Assembly: GCF_040096055.1 (NCBI RefSeq)
Contig: NZ_JBBMFK010000007.1
Span: 1-64,000 of the forward strand
DNA: 64,000 nt
Reading direction: 5' to 3'
DNA from: Pseudoflavonifractor intestinihominis
GTDB taxonomy: Bacteria > Bacillota > Clostridia > Oscillospirales > Oscillospiraceae
Shown in pieces: positions 48,046 through 56,213 of the stretch (positions are counted from its first letter, which is position 1; the number at the start of each line of letters is the position of its first letter). The translations under genes were made by a program, and so were the position numbers. A model generated the notes under the pieces. That model had not been told where the DNA came from, did no database searches, and saw nothing but the letters and a program-made list of their open reading frames with translations.

Positions 48046-51000
48046 TAAAGCCGTTTGTGGGCATACCAGACCGTCCAGATGAGCAGGCCGCCCATGGCCA
48101 GCAGGGCGAGGGCGACGGCGCAGTCGAACGCCATCAGACACAGCTCCCAGGGGGCGGGAGCAGACTGAATGAGGGACCCGGGCGCGGCGCCCTGCATGAG
48201 ATTGGAGTTGACCAGGGTGTAGCACAGGTCTCTCACCGCTCTGCGCAGCAGCAGCTGGCTGTCGGGAGACTGGCTGTCGGACAGATTGAGTGCCGTGCCG
48301 GAGGAAGTGGACATGAGCAGGTCGCACCCGGCCCGGAGGAGCCGGTCCACCTGGCTGTCGCTGCCGCTCAGGTGCATATCGGAGAGAATGGTACCCTGAA
48401 AGCCCCACTCCCCCCGGACCACGCCGGTGAGCAGGGCGGGGTTGGCGGCCGACCACAGGGCGCCCACGGCGCAGTCCCCCGCCATGAGAAAGTCGCCGGC
48501 CCGCATGGTGCGGGTGCGGGTGACGCCGTCCTTCTCGCCAATGTAGCGGATGGTCTTGCGGGATGTCTTGAGGGCGATCTCATAGGGCCGCAGATAGATC
48601 TCCCGCAGGGCCTGTTCGGTGAGCCAGACGCAGGTATGGGGATTCTTGTGGGCCTCCGTGTCCATGAGGACAAAATGCTTCGCCGCGCAGCTCAGACCCG
48701 CGTCCCCTGCGCCCGAGATGACCCGCGCCCCCAGCATGCCGGAGAGCAGAGGATCTTCGCTGAAATACTCGGAGGAGCGGCCGCCAAAGGGGGTGCGGCG
48801 GATATTCAGCCCGGGGGCATACCAGCCGTTGATGCCGGAGAGCAGGGCCTCCTGGCCCACCATATAGCCGAAATCATACATCAGCTCCGGATTCCAGGCG
48901 GCGGCCATCACCGGCGCGGCGGGGTAGCCGCACACGCCCTTGATCCAGTTCTGGCCGTTGACGTCGGCCAGGGTGAGCCCCTGAGGGCCGTCGTGTTCCA
49001 CCGACTCCGGCTTGCCGATAGCGGGGAGAGCGCCGGTGCCGTAGGCGGCCTGGAAGAGGCACAGCCGCAGCGCCTCCGGGTCGTCATAGGTGAGCTGGTC
49101 CAGCAGCAGCGTCCACATAGGGTCCCAGTACCGCTTGCCCCGCAGGTCGGCCAGCACCAGGCCGTTTTCCGCCCCTGAGATGGGAGCGGAACCCGTCTCG
49201 TGTTCCCCGCTGCCGGCAGAGTCCGGCTTGGTGGTGTCTGCGGCGGTGATCCAGGCTCTGACCGTATCGGAGGCGGCGCGGTCGGCGTCCGTGGGCGCGG
49301 TGGGCTGGGTCCCGGCCCAGTCGGCCCGGGAGAGGCATACCGCGCCGCTGACAGCCGGATCGGACATGTAGGCGTTGAGCTGCTCAAACTGGTTGACCGC
49401 GGCCTGTCCGCCGCTGCTGGGGAGAGACAGGGGGTCCCCGCTGTCGTTCAGCTCTGCCTGGGCGTCCAGCTCGGACTGGCGGGGGTTGCTATTGTCATAC
49501 CAGATGGTGCCTGGCACTGCGGTGGTCCGGCTGTCCAGCACGTCGTGGGAGTTGGCCCGGATGGAGATGACGTACGTCCCCGCCTCCAGCATGTAGCAGC
49601 CGGTGGAGCCGTCGCCGTTGTCCCGGGTATAACAGTAGGAGGCTATGTCCTCCTTGGAGAAAGAGAGGGAGACATCCTGATACTCCCCCGGGGCCAGCAG
49701 ATCTGTCTTGGCGAACTGGACCAGCGCAGCGGTGGACTTCTCAACGGCGTATTCCCGGTCCAAATCGGTGTAGGGCGGGGTGAAATAGACCTGGACCACC
49801 TCTTTCCCGGCATAGTTTGTGCCCGTGTTGGTCACCCGGACGGTGAGGGAGATATCCTCGCCACGGTCGGAGAAGTTCATGATCTCCTGGGAAAAGGAGG
49901 TGTAGCTCAGGCCGTAGCCAAAGGGGTAGAGCACGCCGGAGACAGGGTCATAATAGTCCCCCAGAAAACCGGTATCCCAGGCAGTCTCATAGTACCGGTA
50001 GCCCAGATAGATGCCCTCCTCATACTCCCGGAAGGGGGCGCCTGCATGCTCCTCCCAGCTGTCCCGGTTGACCAGAGTGGTGTCGGCGTTGGTGTAGACA
50101 AAGGCGTCGGAGCCGTCGTCCTGGTTGGCGAAAGTGGGAGACCGCTTGAAATCAGCGGCCCACAGGTCGGGCAGCCGCCCGGAGGGATTCACCTGGCCGG
50201 AGAGGACCCGGGCCAGGGAGCCATAGCCCGTGCTGCCCGCGCCGCCCAGCCAGACGATGGCGTCAACGCCGGGGTCGTTTTCCAGTTCCGATACCTCCAT
50301 GGGCGAGGAGGAGGCCAGCACCACCACGACCCCATCGCAGTTGGCCTTGGCAAAGGAGATGAGGGCCTGCTCGGCAGTGGTGACGGCCAGCATATGGGGC
50401 GTGCCGTCATCGTAGACCGAGACGGAGGCGTCACAGTCCTCGCCGGTCTGGCGGCCCAGAAACACCACGCCCACCGTGCCGGCGCAGGTGTCCGCCAGAT
50501 CCGTGTAGACGTCGGGGGAGAACTCGTAGAGAATGGTCCATTTTCCGGGGGCCTGGAGCGGCGTGGCGGCGGTCAGGCTGGGATTCTCCTCGATCTCCTC
50601 GGAGGCCCCGGCGGCCTGAAAGAGCCGCTCCTCCAGGGCAGTGTTGAGGGAGGAAAAGATGGTGCGCAGCCCCTGGGCGGGGCTGATTGTGTGGGCCCCG
50701 TCGTCGCCGATGGCGGAGGAGCCGCTGCCGCCGTAAAAGGGCCGGCAGTACCGCAGCCCAAAGGGAGAGAGGGCGGCGCTGTCCGACAGCGGGAGAAGGC
50801 CGTCGTTTTTCAGCAGCACGATCCCCTCGTCGCTGATCTCTGCGGACAACTCCTGGGCGGCGGCCAGGGACTCGGACTTGGAGCTGTACGCCTGGGTGTA
50901 GTAGTCCGCGTCCAGCGCCTCCGCCTGTTCCAGGGGCTTGACCGTCCGTGCGCCTCTGCCGAACAGGCTGTTGAGAGTGGAGGCGTTGGCGTACATGCCG

Positions 51001-51095
51001 GCAGTCAGGGTGCAGGATAGGGCCAGCAGCAGGGCCATAATGGGCAGCAGGGTACGGCGCAGCCTGCTGATCTTTTCTCTTGTCAGATTTTTCAT
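48045..51095 (-). CDS. Circularly permuted, membrane-anchored GH3 glycosidase (copy C)
   Basis: A 1016-aa GH3 with the same permuted architecture: sandwich domain (about 85-400), fibronectin-III-like (about 405-520), and TIM barrel (about 640-960). Likely catalytic residues are Glu219 (GRQTGEDCD) and Asp906 (TILSDM); KHFVLMDTE carries the substrate-binding Lys-His. The acid/base loop and nucleophile context are the most divergent of the set. Membrane helices lie at about 14-36 and 985-1008. It starts 24 nt after the GHKL kinase gene, so LytTR, kinase and GH3 form one operon here, which ends at a terminator. Confidence 0.9.
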   Translation of the reverse strand: MKNLTREKISRLRRTLLPIMALLLALSCTLTAGMYANASTLNSLFGRGARTVKPLEQAEALDADYYTQAYSSKSESLAAAQELSAEISDEGIVLLKNDGLLPLSDSAALSPFGLRYCRPFYGGSGSSAIGDDGAHTISPAQGLRTIFSSLNTALEERLFQAAGASEEIEENPSLTAATPLQAPGKWTILYEFSPDVYTDLADTCAGTVGVVFLGRQTGEDCDASVSVYDDGTPHMLAVTTAEQALISFAKANCDGVVVVLASSSPMEVSELENDPGVDAIVWLGGAGSTGYGSLARVLSGQVNPSGRLPDLWAADFKRSPTFANQDDGSDAFVYTNADTTLVNRDSWEEHAGAPFREYEEGIYLGYRYYETAWDTGFLGDYYDPVSGVLYPFGYGLSYTSFSQEIMNFSDRGEDISLTVRVTNTGTNYAGKEVVQVYFTPPYTDLDREYAVEKSTAALVQFAKTDLLAPGEYQDVSLSFSKEDIASYCYTRDNGDGSTGCYMLEAGTYVISIRANSHDVLDSRTTAVPGTIWYDNSNPRQSELDAQAELNDSGDPLSLPSSGGQAAVNQFEQLNAYMSDPAVSGAVCLSRADWAGTQPTAPTDADRAASDTVRAWITAADTTKPDSAGSGEHETGSAPISGAENGLVLADLRGKRYWDPMWTLLLDQLTYDDPEALRLCLFQAAYGTGALPAIGKPESVEHDGPQGLTLADVNGQNWIKGVCGYPAAPVMAAAWNPELMYDFGYMVGQEALLSGINGWYAPGLNIRRTPFGGRSSEYFSEDPLLSGMLGARVISGAGDAGLSCAAKHFVLMDTEAHKNPHTCVWLTEQALREIYLRPYEIALKTSRKTIRYIGEKDGVTRTRTMRAGDFLMAGDCAVGALWSAANPALLTGVVRGEWGFQGTILSDMHLSGSDSQVDRLLRAGCDLLMSTSSGTALNLSDSQSPDSQLLLRRAVRDLCYTLVNSNLMQGAAPGSLIQSAPAPWELCLMAFDCAVALALLAMGGLLIWTVWYAHKRL

Positions 51096-51119
51096 GGCGG
51101 GACCTCCCTGGTCTCCGGC

Positions 51120-52457
51120 TCAGACGGCCTGGCCGCCGCCGGAGAGCGGCAGAAGAATGTTCAGGTTGAAGATCTGGTCCCGGGCGTCAAAGGAGATGCT
51201 GCCGCCGTATTTCTCCACGATCATCACCATGCTCTTCACGCCGAAGCCGTGATAATTCTTGTCCGTCTTGCTGGTGACGGGCAGGCCGTGCTCCATGTGG
51301 ACGTCGCCGCTGTAGTAGTTGTGGGAGTTGATGGACAGCAGCTCCCCCTCGGCCCGGATGGTGACGCCGATGACCCGCTTGTCCTGCTCCAGCTGGATCA
51401 CGGTCTGGATGGCGTTGTCCAGTATGTTGCCGAAGAGGGAGTAGATGTCCGGGTCGCTCATGAAGCCCAGTTTGGCCCCGTCGGCCATATAGCTGATAAA
51501 AATACCGTTTTTCTGGCAGTACAGGCTCTTTTCAGCCAAGATGATGTCCAGGGCCTGGTTGCCCGTCTTGACGATGGAGTCGTAGATGGAGATAGTCTCC
51601 TCCATCTCCCGCAGGGCGGCGGGGTCGATGGCGGCCTGCTTGCTGATGTTGTGGATCTGGTGCTTCATGTCGTGGCACTTCATGTTGATGAGGTCAATGG
51701 TGTCCTTGGAGATCTGATACTGCTTCTGCTCCTGGCGCCGCATCTGGTTGACTACCTCCAGCTCATCCTCCAGAGACTTGCTGAGCAGCAGGCTGAACTG
51801 GAGGACCAGCACCGAGATACTGCAGATGATGTTGGTCAGGGAGCCGGAAAGGTAGTACACCAGGTCCAGGCTCTCATACTTGCGGTAGACCACAAAGGCG
51901 TTGAGGATGATCTCCACCAGCAGGATGAGCACCAGCAGAGCCAGCAGGGCTGGGCTTTTGATGGTGATGACCTCGTCCTTTTTCAGCCTCCGGCCGAAGA
52001 TCTGGTACAGGCACCAGTACACCAGGGCGTAGACCTCTACAAAGATGAGGGCGGAGAAGGGGCTGATGTCCACAGTGCTGTCGCTGTAGAACTGGGCGGC
52101 GTGCTCAAAGCCGCCCAGGGTGGTGGCCAGGTCGTAGCACACCGAGGCCAGGTGCTGGATGGTGTACCCCGCCGCGGTGCAGAACAGGCAGGCGCGCCAG
52201 CTGATGTCGTAGCAGAACTTGGACAGCAGGATGGACAGCAGAAAGAACAGGGAGAACATGAGGGAACTGTACAGGGCGGTATAGCTGAGAATGGGGAATA
52301 CGGCCACCAGCAGGAACATGGCGGCCATGCCGAGGAGCATGCGCAGGGGGAATTTTGAGCGCTTTTTCTGCCGGAAGAGAAACAGCGCCTCGGCGATGAG
52401 GAGAGCCGCAGTAAAGACCAGCTTATAGAGAAAGAGATTGGTCAGCTGAAACATCAT
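51120..52457 (-). CDS. GHKL sensor histidine kinase, AgrC-like (copy 2)
   Basis: A 445-aa kinase starting MMFQLTNLFLYKL, whose ATG overlaps the stop of the regulator gene by 4 nt. Six membrane helices cover about 7-225, followed by a helical linker, the phospho-acceptor His in NMKCHDMKHQIHNI, and the GHKL domain with LFGNILDNAIQTV and HGFGVKSM. It is clearly homologous to the kinase at 38148. It should signal to the regulator encoded upstream. The GH3 gene follows in the same operon. Confidence 0.9.
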   Translation of the reverse strand: MMFQLTNLFLYKLVFTAALLIAEALFLFRQKKRSKFPLRMLLGMAAMFLLVAVFPILSYTALYSSLMFSLFFLLSILLSKFCYDISWRACLFCTAAGYTIQHLASVCYDLATTLGGFEHAAQFYSDSTVDISPFSALIFVEVYALVYWCLYQIFGRRLKKDEVITIKSPALLALLVLILLVEIILNAFVVYRKYESLDLVYYLSGSLTNIICSISVLVLQFSLLLSKSLEDELEVVNQMRRQEQKQYQISKDTIDLINMKCHDMKHQIHNISKQAAIDPAALREMEETISIYDSIVKTGNQALDIILAEKSLYCQKNGIFISYMADGAKLGFMSDPDIYSLFGNILDNAIQTVIQLEQDKRVIGVTIRAEGELLSINSHNYYSGDVHMEHGLPVTSKTDKNYHGFGVKSMVMIVEKYGGSISFDARDQIFNLNILLPLSGGGQAV

Positions 52458-53164
52458 ATTCCACCGCCCAGATAGTCGTTGAGGGCCTGAACAAAGGCCT
52501 TCCGCCGGGGACGGCTGATCTGCAGCTCGTCCCCGTCCACAACGGCGGTGTAGCCCCGGATGGCCTGGACATAGTTCAGGTTCACCAGATAACAGTTGTT
52601 GCACCGCACGAACATGGGGCTGTTGAGAGTGGCCTCGGCGTCTTTCAGGTTGCCGTAGGCGTGGATGGGGCCGTCGGTGGTGTGGTAGACCATATTGTGG
52701 CCGGAGATCTCGATGTACTTGATGCGGGAGGCGGACAGGCGGAGGATCTGATCCGAGAGGGAGATGACCACCTCGGTGTCCCGCCGGCTGTTGAGCTTGT
52801 TGAGGGCCCGCTGGAGCTTGAGGGCGAAGTTGGAGTAGCTCACCGGCTTGACCACAAAGTCAAAGGCGTCCACCTCATAGCCCTTGACGGCAAACTGGGC
52901 CATGTTGGTGACAAAGATCAGCGTCACCGACTTGTCCAGCTCCCGCAGCCGGGCGGCGGCCTCCATACCGGTCATTTTGGGCAGGCCGATGTCCATGAGC
53001 ACCAGGTCATAGATGGGGCGGTATTTGCTCAGAAATTCCTCGCCGCTGGTAAAATAGGTCACCTTGAAGGGTACGCCCCGCTCCTCGGTGTAGCGGGCGA
53101 AGTGCCTGCGCAGGGCCTCCGCCTCCGCCGGGCTGTCCTCCACCACGGCCACGCTCCTCATCAT
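52454..53164 (-). CDS. LytTR family response regulator (copy 2)
   Basis: A 236-aa regulator; the start MMRSVAVVEDSPAEAEAL has a GGAG site, whereas the ATG further upstream does not fit. The receiver shows VVEDS, the phospho-Asp in LMDIGLPKM, FVTNMAQFAVKGYEVDAFDFVVKPV; the LytTR domain shows KYIEISGHNMVYHT, RCNNCYLVNLNYV and SRPRRKAFVQALN. It is homologous along its whole length to the regulator at 37438. It is first in the operon with kinase and GH3 and is divergent from the lipoprotein GH3 gene. Confidence 0.9.
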   Translation of the reverse strand: MMRSVAVVEDSPAEAEALRRHFARYTEERGVPFKVTYFTSGEEFLSKYRPIYDLVLMDIGLPKMTGMEAAARLRELDKSVTLIFVTNMAQFAVKGYEVDAFDFVVKPVSYSNFALKLQRALNKLNSRRDTEVVISLSDQILRLSASRIKYIEISGHNMVYHTTDGPIHAYGNLKDAEATLNSPMFVRCNNCYLVNLNYVQAIRGYTAVVDGDELQISRPRRKAFVQALNDYLGGGI

Positions 53165-53226
53165 CTTTCTCTCCACGTCTCTCCACACTCCTCATTGACT
53201 GCGGCAGTTCCCCGTACTTTGCCAGT

Positions 53227-53251
53227 ATTATAGCACAGACTGCATCTGTGC
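53227..53251 (-). promoter_or_regulatory. Promoter with overlapping dyad before LytTR copy 2
   Basis: On the minus strand an extended -10 TGCTATAAT (hexamer 53232-53227) lacks a good -35. Directly upstream lies a perfect dyad, GCACAGA-5 nt-TCTGTGC (53233-53251), placed where the spacer would be. A regulator binding there would control the operon. Confidence 0.6.
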
Positions 53252-53282
53252 GGATGAAGGCAAAATCTGGGGGGATAGGCCG

Positions 53283-53338
53283 CAGAACGGTTTCTAACCT
53301 GTGCTGTGCACACCGTGCCCGTTCTCATATGTTATTAT
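53283..53338 (+). promoter_or_regulatory. Promoter region of the lipoprotein GH3 gene
   Basis: CAGAACGGTT (53283-53292) and CACCGTGCCCG (53311-53321) repeat motifs found before GH3 copy B, followed by TATTAT (53333-53338) at nearly the same distance as the -10 there. Common control by a LytTR regulator is plausible. Confidence 0.45.
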
Positions 53339-53545
53339 AAATAAAAAATAAATAAATGTCGCCCCTTGGAATGTGCAGTTTGTGTGGTGGGAATGACAGT
53401 CTGTGTGATTTGCTGGAATTCCGGATGTCGGTCGTGCTATAGTGCAGTCACGGAAGCTGAGGCGGGCGGCGGAAGCGCATAACATCCCGGGAGGTGCCCC
53501 CGCCCCGGAGAGATGGAATTTGACTGATTGGAAAGGAGAACAAGA

Positions 53546-56059
53546 ATGAAAGAGTACGCGAAGAAAGCGGCGGCTGTCCTTCTTGCGGGCACCATGCTGC
53601 TGGGCGCGGTGAGCGGCTGCACCCAGGATACACCCACCGGAAACGGTAGCCCGGCCCCCAGCGGCAGTGGAGCTCCCGAAGCCAGCCAGACCACTGGCTT
53701 GGAGTACCCCGTCACTCCTGAGGAACTGGGCTCCGGCGAGGTGAAGTGGTCTGAGGAGAAGACCGACGACGGCTGGATGAAGGTCACCAATACCGATGGA
53801 GAGACCCTGGGCTACTCCCCCGACTCGGGTGTCAGCCTGATTCAGGTGGACGGCTATGCCTTCAAGGACCTGAATAAGAACGGCCAGCTGGACGCCTATG
53901 AGGACTGGCGGCAAGATGACGACGCGCGGGCAGAGGCTCTGACAAGCGAAATCCCCATGGAAATGGTTCAGGGCCTGATGTTTTTCTCCTCCATGTACAG
54001 TTTTGCGCAGGACGGTAGCGATGCGTTTGACACCAATGGGAACAGCTTTAAAGCTATGATGGAGGAGCAGCATATCCGCAATATGCAGAACTTCGCTTCC
54101 GCTGGCTACGATGTCGGTATCCAAGCCACTTGGAACAACAATGTGCAGGCGTACGCGGAGAGCCTGGACTATGGTATCCCGGTAAACGTTAGCTCCAACA
54201 GCATCTCCCTGTCCGGCTGGGCCGGCCCTTTGACTCTGGCCGCCACTTTTGATCCTGATTATGTCCAGTCCATATATCAGATGCAGGGCCGTCAGTACAG
54301 CGCTCAGGCGGTTACCACGCTGCTTGGGCCCCAGGTCGACCTGACTGCCGATCCCCGTTGGCGTCGGATCGCCAGTGGCGACGGTACCTTCGGCGAAGAC
54401 CCCGCCCTGTCCCGCGATATGAGTAAAGCAGCTATCAGCGGCCTCCAGTCTACCTATGATGAGGACGGAAATGACCTCGGCTGGGGCAATGACAGTGTCG
54501 TTACCATGATCAAACATTTCCCGGGCGACGGTTCCGGTGAATCCGGCCGTGAATCCCATGACGATTGTGGAAAGTATGCCGTCTATCCCGGAAATGGCTT
54601 TGAGACCGCTCTGATTCCTTTTATTGACGGCGGAATGAATCTGGACAGCCTGACTGGTGAGACCGGCGCAGTCATGACCTCCTACTCCATCGCCTGGAGT
54701 GATGATGGGTCTCTGGGTGAGCTGGTGGGCAGCGCTTTCAGCGAGTACAAGGTTCAGCTGCTGCGTTCTTATGGTTTCGATGGCGTTATCTGCACTGACT
54801 GGGGTGTCCTCTTTGACTTGAATGATCCCACCGCGTTTGTCAAGGCCAAGCCCTGGGGTGTCGAAGATCTGACTAAGGGTGAGCGGGCGTACAAGGCTAT
54901 CAAGGCCGGTATAGACCAGTTTGGCGGAGTGAATGCAATTGACCCTATTCTGGACGCATATCAGCTGGGTGTGGAAGAGATGGGGGAGGAAGCTGCAGAC
55001 GCCCGTTTCCGCGAATCTGCCCGCAGAATCCTGAAGCTGGAGTTCCACGCCAATCTGTTTGACTACCCCTATCTGGATGTAGCCGAATCCCGGGAAATAT
55101 CCAATAGTGAGGAGGCAGCCGAGGCGGCCCGTGAGAGCCAGCTCAAGTCTATCGTGATGCTGAAGAATAAGAATAATGTCATCAAGGCTTCTGAGAGCGA
55201 AGAACTCCCCACTGTGTACATTCCTCTCCAGTACAGCTCCGGTGCTTGGAGCTTGCCCGTGGAGCAGAGTGTGGCCGATCGTTACTTTACTGTTGTCACT
55301 GATACTGTAAAAGATCCCTCCGGCCCGGCGGATAAAAACGGCAACCCCACCTATACTGAGGAGGATATTGTCCGCGCTTCTACCAGTGAGTTGGCGGCCT
55401 GTGACTATGCGCTGGTTATGGTCAACAGTCCCGAAAATACCACCAGAGGCTATGACAATGAGACCGGAAAGTACGTCCCGCGCTCCCTCCAGTACGGCCC
55501 CTATACCGCTAACTCCGCCAGCGTCCGCACGGAATCTATTGCGGGCGACATGATTGAGCAGAAGGTGGATACCACCTACGGCGTGGTCACTTCGCTGGTT
55601 AAGGAGAACCGTTCCTACTACGGTGAGAGCGCTCAAATCAATAATGCCTCCGATCTGGATGCCATTCTATATGCCGCTGAGAATATGCCTGCTGATGCAC
55701 CTGTCATTGTGGCAATTAATGCTCAGAATCCCATGATATTCTCTGAGTTTGAGGATAAAGTGGACGCAATCCTGATGGGCTTTGCCATTGACAACGAGTA
55801 TTTCCTGGATATCGTCACCGGTAAGGTGGAGCCCACTGCACTGCTGCCCATGCAGATGCCCGCCAACATGGAGACAGTTGAGGCCCAGCTGGAGGACGTG
55901 CCCCGGGACATGGAGTGCCATGTGGATGCCGCCGGCAACACCTATGACTTCGGCTTCGGTATGAACTGGTCCGGCATCATTCAGGACGAGCGTACCGAGA
56001 AGTACTGTGTGCCGCCGTTGACTGAGCCCGAGACTCAGCCTGTGTCGGCTGAGGGGTAA
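53546..56059 (+). CDS. Lipoprotein GH3 glycosidase, normal domain order
   Basis: An 837-aa secreted beta-glucosidase-like enzyme. The start MKEYAKKAAAV has a GGAAAGGAG site, and the lipobox VSGC gives a lipid-anchored Cys25. A Ser/Pro-rich linker follows, then an EF-hand-like LNKNGQLDAYEDW, the GH3 barrel (about 120-500) with KHFPGDG and GRESHDD and the nucleophile in ICTDWG, and the sandwich domain (about 530-800) with SPENTTRGY. It resembles GH3 exo-glucosidases of gut Firmicutes and Bacteroidetes. Codon use is clearly less GC-biased (frequent GTT, ACT, CGT, GCT) than in its neighbours, which suggests recent acquisition. The next GH3 gene follows beyond a hairpin. Confidence 0.9.
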   Translation: MKEYAKKAAAVLLAGTMLLGAVSGCTQDTPTGNGSPAPSGSGAPEASQTTGLEYPVTPEELGSGEVKWSEEKTDDGWMKVTNTDGETLGYSPDSGVSLIQVDGYAFKDLNKNGQLDAYEDWRQDDDARAEALTSEIPMEMVQGLMFFSSMYSFAQDGSDAFDTNGNSFKAMMEEQHIRNMQNFASAGYDVGIQATWNNNVQAYAESLDYGIPVNVSSNSISLSGWAGPLTLAATFDPDYVQSIYQMQGRQYSAQAVTTLLGPQVDLTADPRWRRIASGDGTFGEDPALSRDMSKAAISGLQSTYDEDGNDLGWGNDSVVTMIKHFPGDGSGESGRESHDDCGKYAVYPGNGFETALIPFIDGGMNLDSLTGETGAVMTSYSIAWSDDGSLGELVGSAFSEYKVQLLRSYGFDGVICTDWGVLFDLNDPTAFVKAKPWGVEDLTKGERAYKAIKAGIDQFGGVNAIDPILDAYQLGVEEMGEEAADARFRESARRILKLEFHANLFDYPYLDVAESREISNSEEAAEAARESQLKSIVMLKNKNNVIKASESEELPTVYIPLQYSSGAWSLPVEQSVADRYFTVVTDTVKDPSGPADKNGNPTYTEEDIVRASTSELAACDYALVMVNSPENTTRGYDNETGKYVPRSLQYGPYTANSASVRTESIAGDMIEQKVDTTYGVVTSLVKENRSYYGESAQINNASDLDAILYAAENMPADAPVIVAINAQNPMIFSEFEDKVDAILMGFAIDNEYFLDIVTGKVEPTALLPMQMPANMETVEAQLEDVPRDMECHVDAAGNTYDFGFGMNWSGIIQDERTEKYCVPPLTEPETQPVSAEG

Positions 56060-56128
56060 TATCCTTACCCAAAAAGTTCAAAGATTTTCTTTGAACGGCT
56101 GCCCCGCCTGAACCGGACTTGCAGAAAT

Positions 56129-56172
56129 AAGAGCAGAGGGGAGCGGTTCCGCCGCCTCCCTCTGCTCTTTTT
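56129..56172 (+). terminator. Terminator between two GH3 genes
   Basis: AAGAGCAGAGGG pairs with CCCTCTGCTCTT around a GC-rich loop, followed by T5. The next gene starts about 40 nt later with no clear promoter, so partial read-through may supply it. Confidence 0.75.
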
Positions 56173-56213
56173 ATGCCCTAAAGGCTTTCACAAAAAGGAG
56201 GAAAGCACAATTT

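Noticed and set aside
53546..56059. Lipoprotein GH3 as a NagZ-type N-acetylglucosaminidase partner of NamZ
   Set aside because: The motif after KHFPG reads DGSGESGRESHDD, as in exo-glucosidase-type GH3s, and the fused sandwich domain and lack of the NagZ Asp-His loop pattern argue against NagZ.
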